In this document: in pieces, positions 35,293-43,981 of the stretch
Layout of the letters: every line of letters starts with the position of its first letter
Position numbering within the stretch: position 1 is the first letter of the stretch
Notes under the pieces: generated by a model
The model's input: the letters and a program-made list of their open reading frames with translations, nothing else
Databases searched by the model: none
Told to the model about the DNA's origin: nothing
Program-made: the position numbers and the translations under genes
Source: Arthrobacter sp. Bi83
GTDB taxonomy: Bacteria > Actinomycetota > Actinomycetes > Actinomycetales > Micrococcaceae
Reading direction: 5' to 3'
DNA length: 64,000 nucleotides
Assembly: GCF_918698095.1 (NCBI RefSeq)
Contig: NZ_CAKKLY010000002.1
Span: 186,001-250,000 of the forward strand

Positions 35293-36512
35293 CGGGACTC
35301 CAAGAGGGCCGCGACGTCGTAACCTGCCCTCGCGAACTTTTCGGCTGCGGGCATCGAGCTGGCTTTTGGCTGAAGCTGGCCGTCGGTCACGGAGAAAACC
35401 ATGGACGACTCAATGATGCCGTTCTCGACGCGCCTGCCGAGGGAGAGGATCTCCGTCACCTGCCTGCGACCGTTCGCCTGCCGGCTGCAATGGACCACGA
35501 GGTCAATGCACGAAGCCACAGTCGGGACAACGAATGCGCTAGCTATGTTGTCGCCCGCCAGCAACGGAAGCGTGCAGATCTTGGTCACCGCGTCGTGCGC
35601 AGAGTTCGCGTGGACCGTGCACATGCCAGGAAGCCCCGAATTCAGGGCAATGAGCATATCGAGGCTTTCTGCTTCCCGGACCTCTCCGACCACCAGTCGG
35701 TCCGGCCGCATTCGGAGGGCCTCTTTGACCAGCCGCCGCAGCGGTATTTCGCCCTCGCCCTCGAGGTTGGGCTGGCGGCACTGAAGTCCCACGACGTCGC
35801 GCAGCGGAAATTGGAGTTCAAAGATTTCCTCCACCGTGATGACCCGCTCACGGCTGCCGATGCTGGCGGCCAGGCAGTTCAGCATGGTCGTTTTACCCGC
35901 CTGGGTGGATCCTGACACGAGAATGTTGAGGCCGCTGGCCACCGCTGCACCCAGAAACCGAGCAGACTGGGGTGTCAGGGTCCCCAGCTCAACCAGGTGC
36001 TCAAGGCGGCTCGCTTTGACCACGAACTTACGGATATTGATGGCCCAATGGCGTCTCGTCACGTCCGGGATGACCACGTGGAGCCGAGACCCGTCCGGCA
36101 GCGCTGCATCCACAAACGGTGAGGACATGTCCAGGCGCCGCCCAGAACTCTTCAGCATTCGCTCCACGAGGTCCCGAACCTGCTGGTCCGTGAGGCTGAG
36201 CGACGTCAGCTCGGACTCGCCGTTCCGGGCCACGTAAATTTCGGTGGGGGCGTTCAGCCAGATTTCCTCGATGTTCGGATCATCCAGAAGAGGCTGCAGG
36301 GCACCGAAGCCGGCAACCGCGTCGAAAACGAACCTGCGGGCCAGCTCCAAAGGGCCGAGGGGCGGAAGCGGTCCCATCAGGGCACGCTCGTCGTAATCGC
36401 TCACTGCCGCGTCCACCAGCCGCCTGACCTCGCCGGTCTGCCGCAGCGGATCAAGACCACGTCTGCGAATCAGCTCCCGGACTTCGTCCTCGACTATCCG
36501 TACAGCATCCAT
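35289..36512 (-). CDS. tadA: Tad pilus ATPase TadA (CpaF)
   Basis: A 407-residue secretion ATPase of the GspE/VirB11 superfamily. Walker A is VSGSTQAGKTTML, the Asp box is VEEIFELQFP, Walker B is RPDRLVVGEVREAESLD and the His box is MCTVHANSAHDA. It is the first gene of the operon tadA-tadB-tadC-small protein-tadE-tadE-tadG, all closely packed or overlapping. No CpaE/TadZ or prepilin peptidase is encoded in the window, so those must be elsewhere. Confidence 0.87.
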   Translation of the reverse strand: MDAVRIVEDEVRELIRRRGLDPLRQTGEVRRLVDAAVSDYDERALMGPLPPLGPLELARRFVFDAVAGFGALQPLLDDPNIEEIWLNAPTEIYVARNGESELTSLSLTDQQVRDLVERMLKSSGRRLDMSSPFVDAALPDGSRLHVVIPDVTRRHWAINIRKFVVKASRLEHLVELGTLTPQSARFLGAAVASGLNILVSGSTQAGKTTMLNCLAASIGSRERVITVEEIFELQFPLRDVVGLQCRQPNLEGEGEIPLRRLVKEALRMRPDRLVVGEVREAESLDMLIALNSGLPGMCTVHANSAHDAVTKICTLPLLAGDNIASAFVVPTVASCIDLVVHCSRQANGRRQVTEILSLGRRVENGIIESSMVFSVTDGQLQPKASSMPAAEKFARAGYDVAALLESR

Positions 36513-36738
36513 GCGTTCCCCCGAACGACTGCCGCCCCCAGCGGAGACAGTCCAATTGGGTTAAAGCTAAAGGATGGCGACCCCCGAATGAAGTCATATG
36601 GGGGAAGTTGTGGATAAACAGGAAGCGCACGCATCTCACGTGTCGAGGCCATTGCCCAGCTGGTTCCGCAGCAGGAGGGCAGCGATGTTCACACGTTCAG
36701 GCTGAACAAGTGAACGTCGTTAGACGGTTCAGCAACCG
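36513..36738. other. Intergenic region between acyltransferase and tad operon
   Basis: No gene. It contains the tadA promoter region and the long palindrome at 36687-36715, plus a small hairpin ACGGTTcagcAACCGT at 36724-36739 that overlaps the upstream gene's stop and may terminate it. Confidence 0.6.
36687..36715. promoter_or_regulatory. 29-bp imperfect palindrome upstream of tadA
   Basis: GTTCACacGTTCAG on the left and CTGAACaaGTGAAC on the right of G36701 match at 12 of 14 arm positions and carry four GTTCA/TGAAC pentamers. It lies 175 bp before the tadA start and looks like an operator for a dimeric or tetrameric regulator. It lacks a T-run on either side, so it is less likely to be a terminator. 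Confidence 0.5.
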
Positions 36739-37764
36739 TTACTTTGTGGCGATGAGGGACCCGGCCGTCGTCTTCGGTCCTGTCTTGTCGATCCGAGGCG
36801 TGCCCAACATCAGCGGAGCCAAAGGAGTTCTCAGAACGAGAAGAGCCATCAACCATGGTGCAAGAAGCGAGCCAGCAAAGACGAGCCCCGGATCTGCATC
36901 GAATCTGTTGAAGACCGCCTGTGCAACTGCATGCGTAAGCACAACCATCAGTCCACAACTAGCCAAAGTGCTGACCCCGGCGTTAAGTCGCTGGCCAGCG
37001 AGCGGGACCAGGCCCTCAGCTACTAAAACCATTCCAGCACAAATGGCTACCGCAACAATCACAGTAACAATCGGCACGCCAAACTTCGCATATTTCAGGT
37101 CGAGGAAGGTCGACCACCCAGCTCCGATTACGGTTGCCGAAATCAGGAGTAAGAGGATTCCAGTCAGGACAGGTCGTTTGAACCGATACCGCACCTTCCT
37201 GAACTCCCGGCCCGCTATAACGAAAACGAGGCACGCACAGCCAATGCCGACCGCGAGCGGGATTTTGGCTACCCAGTCGCTTGCGAAATAAGTTACAACA
37301 AGGGCACCCACAGCAGCGGCCCATTGCCAGACCACCGGAATGCCTTGAATTAGTCGAAGTAGAACAACGGCGGCAAAAAGGGCGGTAACGAACCAGAAAG
37401 CAGCGAACGGGCCACGGAGATAGTATCCTCCCAGCAGGAGAGTCTTGAACGCCCCCGGGTTGATAATTTTCGTCTGCCAAAACCAAAATGCAGCGACTGG
37501 AATCAGCCAGAAGAAGTAAGGAATCAGCAGGGACTTCGCGCGATTCTTAAATTCCGCTCCCAGGTTCCGCCTTCCTGACCACAAGTAGCCCGAAAGAAAA
37601 AAGAATAACGGAACGTGCCAAGGATAAATGGTGTCACGAGTGGCTGGGCCCGCCCAGGCAGCGACATGTCCTGCCACAACTGCCGTTATTCCCACGACGC
37701 GAAGAAAGTCCAGGGCTCCCGATCTTTGCTGCGGATGCCGTTTGGCCTGCTGTTCATCCAACAT
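36739..37764 (-). CDS. Acyltransferase family 3 membrane protein
   Basis: A 341-residue integral membrane acyltransferase with about ten helices. The family opening LDFLRVVGITAVVAGHVAAW carries the conserved Arg and His, and PLFFFLSGYLWS follows. It probably O-acetylates a surface sugar. The ATG at 37764 has AGGAA 10 nt upstream; an upstream TTG reading would add 26 residues. The gene is visibly more AT-rich than its neighbours and uses codons such as TTA/ATA/AAT more often, hinting at horizontal acquisition. Confidence 0.78.
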   Translation of the reverse strand: MLDEQQAKRHPQQRSGALDFLRVVGITAVVAGHVAAWAGPATRDTIYPWHVPLFFFLSGYLWSGRRNLGAEFKNRAKSLLIPYFFWLIPVAAFWFWQTKIINPGAFKTLLLGGYYLRGPFAAFWFVTALFAAVVLLRLIQGIPVVWQWAAAVGALVVTYFASDWVAKIPLAVGIGCACLVFVIAGREFRKVRYRFKRPVLTGILLLLISATVIGAGWSTFLDLKYAKFGVPIVTVIVAVAICAGMVLVAEGLVPLAGQRLNAGVSTLASCGLMVVLTHAVAQAVFNRFDADPGLVFAGSLLAPWLMALLVLRTPLAPLMLGTPRIDKTGPKTTAGSLIATK

Positions 37765-37985
37765 CGGGAAATTGTTCCTTGTCGTTTCAGAGCATTCTTC
37801 TGTCTTCGATGGGACCACGTTGCGGGAGACGTCAGGCGGCAACTAGGCGGCTGATTTCTGTACAGGCGCAAACTCCCAGAGCCGAACGTGGCACGATACC
37901 GATACATAGGCGCACAGATGGTCCGTCCGTGTGATTTGTCCGCATCCGACCGCTTCTGAGCGGCAGTCCACGTCAGCGATGTGCT

Positions 37986-39002
37986 TTAAGAACCGTCGTA
38001 ACCTTCACGGTTCATCCTCTGCCAGCGCCAGTGATCCTGGCACATCTGCGCGAGATCCCGGTGCGCAGACCAGCCCAGGTCGGCCAAAGCCGCCGAGGCG
38101 TCGGCGTAACTCACTGCCGCATCGCCGGGCCGCCGGGGTGCGAACTCGTACGGAATAGGATGCCCGGCCGCGGCGCCGAAGGCCTCGATGACTTCCAGCA
38201 CGGAGGAGCCCCTTCCGGTCCCGAGGTTCCACCGGAAAGCGCCGGTCTTGGTCTCCAGGTAGTGCAGGGCGGCCAGGTGGCCGGCCGCGAGGTCCATGAC
38301 GTGGATGTAGTCCCGCACTCCTGTGCCGTCGGGCGTGGGATAGTCGTTGCCGAACACCATGACCTTCTCCCGGCGGCCCACCGCCACCTGGGCCACGAAC
38401 GGCAGCAGGTTGTTGGGAATGCCGTGCGGGTCTTCACCAATCCGCCCGGATTCGTGCGCACCCACCGGATTAAAGTACCGCAGCAGCGCGATGCTCCAGC
38501 GCGGATCGGCGGCGCTCAGGTCAGAGAGGATGTCCTCGATCTGCTCCTTGGTCCGCCCGTAGGGATTAGTCGCGTCGAGGGGAGACTTCTCGATCAGGGG
38601 AACATGCTCCGATGCCCCATAAACCGTGGCGGACGAGCTGAAGACCAGCCGCCGTACGCCCGCCTTCTCCATGCTCTCCAGCAGGTTCAGCGTGCCCACA
38701 ACATTGTTCTTGTAGTACCAGAGGGGCTTCTCGACCGACTCCCCCACGGCCTTGAGGCCGGCGAAGTGGATAACGGCGTCGAAGCCGCCTTCCACGAACA
38801 CCTCGTCGACGGCGTCCGCGTCCAGAAGGTCGCCCTCACGGAAATCCACTTTCTTGCCGGTGAGCTCCTCGACGCGGCGCACCGCCTCGACACTGGAATT
38901 CATGAGGTTGTCCAGCACGACCACCTCATGCCCATCCTCAAGCAGGCAAAGTGCGGTGTGTGATCCGATATAGCCGGCGCCCCCGGTGACCAAAACTTTC
39001 AT
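37986..39002 (-). CDS. galE: UDP-glucose 4-epimerase
   Basis: A 338-residue SDR-family epimerase. NAD site MKVLVTGGAGYIGSHTALCL, active-site Ser/Thr in FSSSATVYG, and the YxxxK pair as NPYGRTKEQ; then LRYFNPVGAHESGRIGEDP and the C-terminal GTGRGSSVLEVIEAF. It interconverts UDP-glucose and UDP-galactose and would feed galactose (and, with a mutase, galactofuranose) into the surface polysaccharide encoded to the right. A GTG two codons upstream is an alternative start. Confidence 0.92.
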   Translation of the reverse strand: MKVLVTGGAGYIGSHTALCLLEDGHEVVVLDNLMNSSVEAVRRVEELTGKKVDFREGDLLDADAVDEVFVEGGFDAVIHFAGLKAVGESVEKPLWYYKNNVVGTLNLLESMEKAGVRRLVFSSSATVYGASEHVPLIEKSPLDATNPYGRTKEQIEDILSDLSAADPRWSIALLRYFNPVGAHESGRIGEDPHGIPNNLLPFVAQVAVGRREKVMVFGNDYPTPDGTGVRDYIHVMDLAAGHLAALHYLETKTGAFRWNLGTGRGSSVLEVIEAFGAAAGHPIPYEFAPRRPGDAAVSYADASAALADLGWSAHRDLAQMCQDHWRWQRMNREGYDGS

Positions 39003-39115
39003 GGCCACAAGTCTAAGGGCCCGCCCGGCATTGAATGGCAGTTAGGCGGAGCATTGTGGTCCGAACTAGACAAACGTCACAACAGTCACATTCGTCACTT
39101 CCCTACCGCCGATGC

Positions 39116-39121
39116 TAGGAT
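39116..39121 (+). promoter_or_regulatory. Candidate -10 element for the GH25 gene
   Basis: TAGGAT, with transcription expected near 39128, just before the structured leader. No convincing -35 was seen. Confidence 0.4.
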
Positions 39122-39138
39122 TGCCGCGACCATCGCTG

Positions 39139-39194
39139 CAGGTGTGAAGAGGGGCTCAGCTCGGGGGAACAGTCCAGCACCTGACGCCTCTTCA
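39139..39194 (+). promoter_or_regulatory. Leader RNA with possible pseudoknot before the GH25 gene
   Basis: Two complementary pairs interlock: CAGGTG (39139-39144) with CACCTG (39178-39183), and TGAAGAGG (39145-39152) with CCTCTTCA (39187-39194). The order 1-2-1'-2' is that of an H-type pseudoknot of about 56 nt. It ends 30 nt before the ATG and could control translation or termination. Not assigned to a known riboswitch. Confidence 0.4.
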
Positions 39195-39223
39195 GCCGGC
39201 AGTTTAAGGCTACGGAGTACTAG

Positions 39224-42200
39224 ATGAATCGTTCCTCGAACAGCAGTCTGTCCCCAGCCCTCGTTCTGAGGGCCAGGCGCCTAAGTCTTCTAGGGGGCTC
39301 GGCTCTTCTATCTGCGATGCTGTGCATCGGCGGCGTACTCCCTGTTCAGGCTGCTCCGGCACCGCCGGAAGGCCCGAGCCCTGGCAGCACTGCCGGACCC
39401 CTAACTGGTGCCGCTGGAGCAACAGCAGCGTCCACGCAGGAGCCCGCACCCCCGGCAGTTGATATGGAAGCTCTCCGGGCGGAAATCGGAAAGAACGGCT
39501 CTTACATGGGCCAAGGCGCCAAGAGCCGTTCCGCCCAACTTGTCAGGCAGTCCGGAACAGCGTCGACGTATGCATTGTCCCCGGAAGCCGCCAACACGTG
39601 GATGGCCCCCGGCATTCAGGGCCTTGATGTCAGCAGCCACCAATCCGCTGTCAATTGGGCGGCCCAGTTCAACCTCGGCGCCAGGTTTGCCTACGTTAAG
39701 GCGACGGAGGGGACCACATACAAGAGCGAAACCTTCGGGTCCCAGTACGACGGAGCAGCGGGCGCCGGCCTGATCCGCGGCGCCTACCACTTCGCTCTCC
39801 CAAACGTATCGACGGCGTCCGCCCAGGCCGACTACTTTGTGAACAATGGCGGCGGATGGAGCGGGGACGGCAAGACAATGCCGCCCCTTCTGGACATTGA
39901 GTACAACCCGTACCCTTCGCTTGGCAACACTTGCTACAACATGAGTCAAGCGGCGATGGTCAACTGGATCGCTGCCTTTTCTAACAGGGTTCTGGCCAGG
40001 ACAGGCCGGCTGCCCATGATCTACACCACCACTGACTGGTGGACCACTTGCACCGGAAACTCCGGCGCCTTCAGCAGGCAACCGCTGCATCTTGCCGCTT
40101 ACTCGCGCTACGTGGGCAACATGCCCAACGGCTGGGGAACATACAGCGTCTGGCAGTACAGCAGCACCGGCCCGTTCGCGGGCGACTCGAATGCCTGGAA
40201 CGGCACGCTCGCCGGGCTGCAGAAGTTTGCATCCCAGGCAGACGGCGCCGTGCCTACACCGTCCATCATGTCCTTGGGAGACGTGGTTGCAGCGGACGCG
40301 TCGGGCATCCTGTGGGACTATCCTGCGACCGGGAGCGGAACATTTCGCACGCGGAAGCAAATTGGCCAGGGTTGGAGGGGCCTGCGTTCGATCAATGCCA
40401 TCGACTGGAACGCAGATGGTGTCCTGGACCTCGTCGCCCAATGGAATTCGGGCCGCGTCAACGTCTATCTGGGGATCGCAGCAGGCGGGTTCGCCACGGG
40501 CCCCGTGCTAGCGGCGTCGGGGTGGAACAACTACCAGCTGACGATCGGCTACTGGCTGAACAGCAGCTACTTTCCGCAGGTCATGACACGGGATGATGCA
40601 GGCGGCTTGCGCCTGTGGCGCAATGCCTCGGGTTCAGCACTCAGCGCCGGAACCTCCATCGGCCAGGGCTGGGGCGGACAGAACCTGACCATGATCGACT
40701 TCGACGGCGACGGCAATCAGGACATCCTCGCCCAGAACTCCACCGGCGCACTCCGTCTGTTCCGTTCAGGCGGCAGTGGCGCCTTCCTGTCCGAGGCCCG
40801 CACGACTATTGGCAGTGGCTGGAACAAAATGACGAGCGTTACGGTCACCACGAATTTCAAGGGGGCCGGAACGAACGGCCTCATGGCGCGTAACACCGAG
40901 GGCCAGCTTTCTTACTATCCGGTGCCCGGCAACTCAAGGTGGGGCACCGTCACGAGCATCGGCGTCGGCTGGAACGGCTACCTCATCGCGGGCGGCGAGA
41001 CCATCAACACCACCCCGCCGCCTCCGGCGCCGGTGCCCACGCCATCTATAACCGCGGCCACTGACGTCGTGACCGTAGATGCAGCGGGCAGCCTCTACCG
41101 CCGCGCCACAGGCACAGGATCCATGGGAGCCGCCACAAAGATCGGCACAGGATTTACAGGGATCGCTTCCGTTCACGTTGCCGATTGGAACGCCGACGGA
41201 ATCCAGGACCTAGTCACGTTCAGCACAACGGGAGTGCTCGGCGTCCAGGCCGGGCTGTCAGCCGGAGGCTTTGCCGGGAGGACCGTTTTGGCGTCAGGCC
41301 TTTCCGGCGCGGACATCACGGTGGGCCCCTGGGTCCGGACTTCCAAGTATCCGGGCGTGGTTATCCGCACGGCTACCGGCAACCTCCAGTTCTACCCGAA
41401 TGCATCGGGGGCAGGCCTTGGCCCGGCCACCAGCCTCGGTTCCGGGTTCGCCCGGATGCATGTGTCCATGACCGATGCAGACGGTGACGGCAACCAGGAC
41501 GTGGTCGCCGTTGACTATCTGGGACGGATGACGCTCTTCCGCTCCAGCGGCTCAGGAGCGCTTGTCGCCGAGTCCCGGAAGCTCCTTGCCACCGGGTGGA
41601 ACACGATGAACAGCATCAGTCCTGCCAAGGGCTTCACAGCCCCGGGTTCACATGGAATTCTGGCGCGGGACCGTGCAGGAACACTGAACTACTACCCCCT
41701 GAACCAGGGCGTCCTGGGTGCCAAGTCCGTGCTCACGGCAGGCTGGTCCGGCGTCCTCATTTCCGGAAGCGCCCTCCTGGCCTCAGAGCGGGCGATCACA
41801 AGCACAGCGGATGTGCTCACAGTTGATTCGGCAGGCGGACTATGGAGCCGCCCGGCAGGCGGCTCTGCGGGCGTCGGCGGCGCCTACCAGATTGGGATCG
41901 GCTGGTCAGGAATGAAATCGCTCAACGTTGTGGACTGGAACAGCGATGGCGTTCCAGACGTCCTCGCCCAAAGGTCCACCGGCGCGCTGTCTGCGTACCT
42001 GGGTTCAAGAACGGGCGGCTTCAGCGGACAGATTGCTGTCGCCACAGCAGGCTTTGACCGAAGCACGATCGTTCCCGGCAAATGGGTTTCCGGGTCCACA
42101 TATCCGGGCCTAGTCGGTTATGGCGCCAACGGTGAGTTGAGTTATTGGGCAAATGCATCCGGAGGGGCGGTCGGCGCCCCTGTTCGTATTGGCGTCGGCT

Positions 42201-42541
42201 GGGGAGGCTTGAAGTTGGCCATGATTGACTACGATTTCGATGGAAAGCAGGACCTTCTGGCTGTCAATACAGCGGGTTCCATGAAGCTCTACCGCTCCAC
42301 CGGACTCAACAAATTCATCCCGGAAACCAGAAAAGTAGTCGGCTCCGGATGGCAGAACTTCCGCCAGTTCTCCGCCACCGCAGGTTTTTCCGGCGCTGCC
42401 AGCAAGGGTGTCTTGGCTGTGCGTACCTCGGGAGAGCTACGCTACTACCCGGTGCTGGCCGGCAGCAGGTGGGGCACAGCGTGGACGGCAGGATCGGTGG
42501 GCACGGCGGCACTCGTTTCGGCGTCGTCCGCCGCGGGCTAG
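39224..42541 (+). CDS. Secreted GH25 muramidase with three FG-GAP/VCBS-type modules
   Basis: A 1105-residue exported enzyme. A signal peptide ends near LPVQAAPAPP. A Pro/Thr/Ala-rich linker leads to a GH25 lysozyme domain (about 125-335) with IQGLDVSSHQSAVNW and LLDIEYNPYP, the acidic catalytic pair. Then come three modules of about 250 residues (from about 344, 605 and 850), each with Asp-rich metal loops such as DWNADGVLDLV and DFDGDGNQDIL, joined by short linkers, one of them PPPPAPVPTPS. The modules resemble FG-GAP beta-propeller blades and probably bind the cell wall or another surface. It should cleave the glycan backbone of peptidoglycan. Convergent with the next gene. Confidence 0.86.
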   Translation: MNRSSNSSLSPALVLRARRLSLLGGSALLSAMLCIGGVLPVQAAPAPPEGPSPGSTAGPLTGAAGATAASTQEPAPPAVDMEALRAEIGKNGSYMGQGAKSRSAQLVRQSGTASTYALSPEAANTWMAPGIQGLDVSSHQSAVNWAAQFNLGARFAYVKATEGTTYKSETFGSQYDGAAGAGLIRGAYHFALPNVSTASAQADYFVNNGGGWSGDGKTMPPLLDIEYNPYPSLGNTCYNMSQAAMVNWIAAFSNRVLARTGRLPMIYTTTDWWTTCTGNSGAFSRQPLHLAAYSRYVGNMPNGWGTYSVWQYSSTGPFAGDSNAWNGTLAGLQKFASQADGAVPTPSIMSLGDVVAADASGILWDYPATGSGTFRTRKQIGQGWRGLRSINAIDWNADGVLDLVAQWNSGRVNVYLGIAAGGFATGPVLAASGWNNYQLTIGYWLNSSYFPQVMTRDDAGGLRLWRNASGSALSAGTSIGQGWGGQNLTMIDFDGDGNQDILAQNSTGALRLFRSGGSGAFLSEARTTIGSGWNKMTSVTVTTNFKGAGTNGLMARNTEGQLSYYPVPGNSRWGTVTSIGVGWNGYLIAGGETINTTPPPPAPVPTPSITAATDVVTVDAAGSLYRRATGTGSMGAATKIGTGFTGIASVHVADWNADGIQDLVTFSTTGVLGVQAGLSAGGFAGRTVLASGLSGADITVGPWVRTSKYPGVVIRTATGNLQFYPNASGAGLGPATSLGSGFARMHVSMTDADGDGNQDVVAVDYLGRMTLFRSSGSGALVAESRKLLATGWNTMNSISPAKGFTAPGSHGILARDRAGTLNYYPLNQGVLGAKSVLTAGWSGVLISGSALLASERAITSTADVLTVDSAGGLWSRPAGGSAGVGGAYQIGIGWSGMKSLNVVDWNSDGVPDVLAQRSTGALSAYLGSRTGGFSGQIAVATAGFDRSTIVPGKWVSGSTYPGLVGYGANGELSYWANASGGAVGAPVRIGVGWGGLKLAMIDYDFDGKQDLLAVNTAGSMKLYRSTGLNKFIPETRKVVGSGWQNFRQFSATAGFSGAASKGVLAVRTSGELRYYPVLAGSRWGTAWTAGSVGTAALVSASSAAG

Positions 42542-42556
42542 ACGCCGGCCCCAGGC

Positions 42557-42592
42557 AAGAAGGGCGGCTCCCATTGGGGAGCCGCCGTTCTT
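42557..42592. terminator. Terminator between GH25 gene and glycosyltransferase
   Basis: AAGAAGGGCGGCTCCC pairs with GGGAGCCGCCGTTCTT with one mismatch over a 4-nt loop, between convergent genes. Confidence 0.7.
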
Positions 42593-42619
42593 CAATGGCG
42601 TCGGCGGGCTTGTAACAGC

Positions 42620-43771
42620 CTAGGCGCGGGCGTGGCGGGAACCCACGATGTCCTCGACCGCTTTCTGCCACGCCATCACCTGGGATTGGGCCGAGAGCGG
42701 CCGGGCTGCAGCATCCGCAGCCCTCTTCCACATGGATATCTTTTCGGCGGTTAGGCTATGGAGTGTTTCGCGCAAAGAGCCGGCAGAAAAATCGGGTGTC
42801 ACGGCGCCCAATCCGTACTGCTCCACGAGTGACACCATGGCCGGTGATGGGCCTACGATCAGGCCGATGCGCGCCTGGACGGCTTCGAAGAACTTATTCG
42901 GCAACGCGTTCTTGAGATTGAAGTTGGTGGGCGGCAGGAACACGAGTGAGACGTCATATTCGCTCAGGGTGGACACCAGCCGGCTGTACGGCACTGGGTC
43001 GCGGAAGCGGATCGCCGGCACTGCTGCGGCCTTCTCCTTGAGCTCAGCGACGTAATCCGGCTCGTTGGGCATGACGATCATGTCAAGGGTGAGCCAATCC
43101 GGTGCGTCCCGCATTGCCTCGATGAAGTTTTCAAGCTTCCGGTAGCGCTGCCCGGCAGCGCTGTGGATCAGGCGCACCGGCGAGCCGACAGGGCGCACGT
43201 CCCGCTCGGAGTATGGTGCCGCGTTAGTCACGACTCCGGCCGCCACCCCGTAGTCCTTGGTGTACTCGTCAGCTATGCCTTGCGAGACGGTGGTGACGGA
43301 GGCGGCGAGGGACAAGTAGCGGCGGCAAAGCCATCGCATGAACGGTGCAACGAACAGGCGCCATTTCAGGTCGTCCTCTTTTTCGCGCGGTGCGAATTCG
43401 TGGAGGTCCGCATGGACCCCGAGCCGCGGCTCGAGCTCCAGCGCCAGCGGCAACGTGTTCAGGTCATTCGCCAGGATGATGTCGAATTCGCCGTGCGGCA
43501 AGACCTTCCGTGCAGCCGACACGGCAGTCAATCCGTCATAAACGCGGGAATAGCGGCGCGACACAAGGCCCAGCTTGTCCGACGGCCAGCCGCGCGAGTC
43601 ATCGGGCAAAGCGAAGTGACCTTCGGTTCCCTCCGGGGCCCCACCGTAGGCACACGTGAACACCCGGTACGTGTCTTTGAACAGCTCGACCTGCTTGAGG
43701 ACCCTCGGATCCGAGCGTAGGGGTGAGAAGGTCAGGATCAGCAGCGAGGGGAGCTCAGTCATATGACTCAT
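42620..43771 (-). CDS. Glycosyltransferase, GT4-like
   Basis: A 383-residue GT-B glycosyltransferase with the N-terminal LLILTFSPLRSDPRVLKQV and a C-terminal part containing NKFFEAVQARIGLIVGPSPAMVSLVEQYGLGAVT that resembles the sugar-nucleotide site. It is the last gene of the surface-polysaccharide operon that is interrupted by the IS element just upstream, so its expression may depend on the insertion. The start ATG has another ATG four codons in; no clear ribosome binding site was seen for the first. Confidence 0.7.
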   Translation of the reverse strand: MSHMTELPSLLILTFSPLRSDPRVLKQVELFKDTYRVFTCAYGGAPEGTEGHFALPDDSRGWPSDKLGLVSRRYSRVYDGLTAVSAARKVLPHGEFDIILANDLNTLPLALELEPRLGVHADLHEFAPREKEDDLKWRLFVAPFMRWLCRRYLSLAASVTTVSQGIADEYTKDYGVAAGVVTNAAPYSERDVRPVGSPVRLIHSAAGQRYRKLENFIEAMRDAPDWLTLDMIVMPNEPDYVAELKEKAAAVPAIRFRDPVPYSRLVSTLSEYDVSLVFLPPTNFNLKNALPNKFFEAVQARIGLIVGPSPAMVSLVEQYGLGAVTPDFSAGSLRETLHSLTAEKISMWKRAADAAARPLSAQSQVMAWQKAVEDIVGSRHARA

Positions 43772-43857
43772 TATCCCAGACGCCCGTGCGCCGTTCAGCC
43801 GGGCACTGACGATGTACCGGGCGCCCCTCGGGCGAATGCGTGGGACGGCCGGAAGGA

Positions 43858-43916
43858 CTAGAAGATGCTTCTGAGCAGCGGAACGCGGCGAGCAGCCTGC
43901 GAAACGGCAAATCTGC
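43858..43916 (-). pseudogene. 3' remnant of the IS-interrupted acyltransferase
   Basis: On the - strand, continuing across the insertion point in frame, this stretch reads FAVSQAARRVPLLRSIF followed by TAG. Joined to the last residues before the insertion (AVTLVGR), it rebuilds a normal acyltransferase-3 C-terminus. It includes one copy of the 5-bp target duplication (43912-43916). Confidence 0.75.
43912..43916. repeat. Target-site duplication, left copy
   Basis: TCTGC directly flanking the left IS end; identical to 46047-46051. Confidence 0.85.
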
Positions 43917-43923
43917 TGTTAAC

Positions 43924-43968
43924 GCCAACCGAAAATAGGGCCATTAGTGCCAATTGAAAACGGGGCCA
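43924..43968. repeat. Left-end IstA-type repeats
   Basis: Two 20-bp copies at 43924-43943 (GCCAACCGAAAATAGGGCCA) and 43949-43968 (GCCAATTGAAAACGGGGCCA), start to start 25 bp, matched in inverted orientation at the right end. Confidence 0.85.
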
Positions 43969-43981
43969 CGGGGTTGTGGTT

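Noticed and set aside
36609-36617. Exact DnaA-box-like nonamer (TTATCCACA on the - strand)
   Set aside because: A single box without further boxes or a dnaA/dnaN neighbourhood is not an origin; probably chance.
39125-39223. c-di-AMP (ydaO/yuaA) riboswitch before the GH25 gene
   Set aside because: Location would fit, but the conserved blocks of that class were not readable; reported instead as an unassigned leader.
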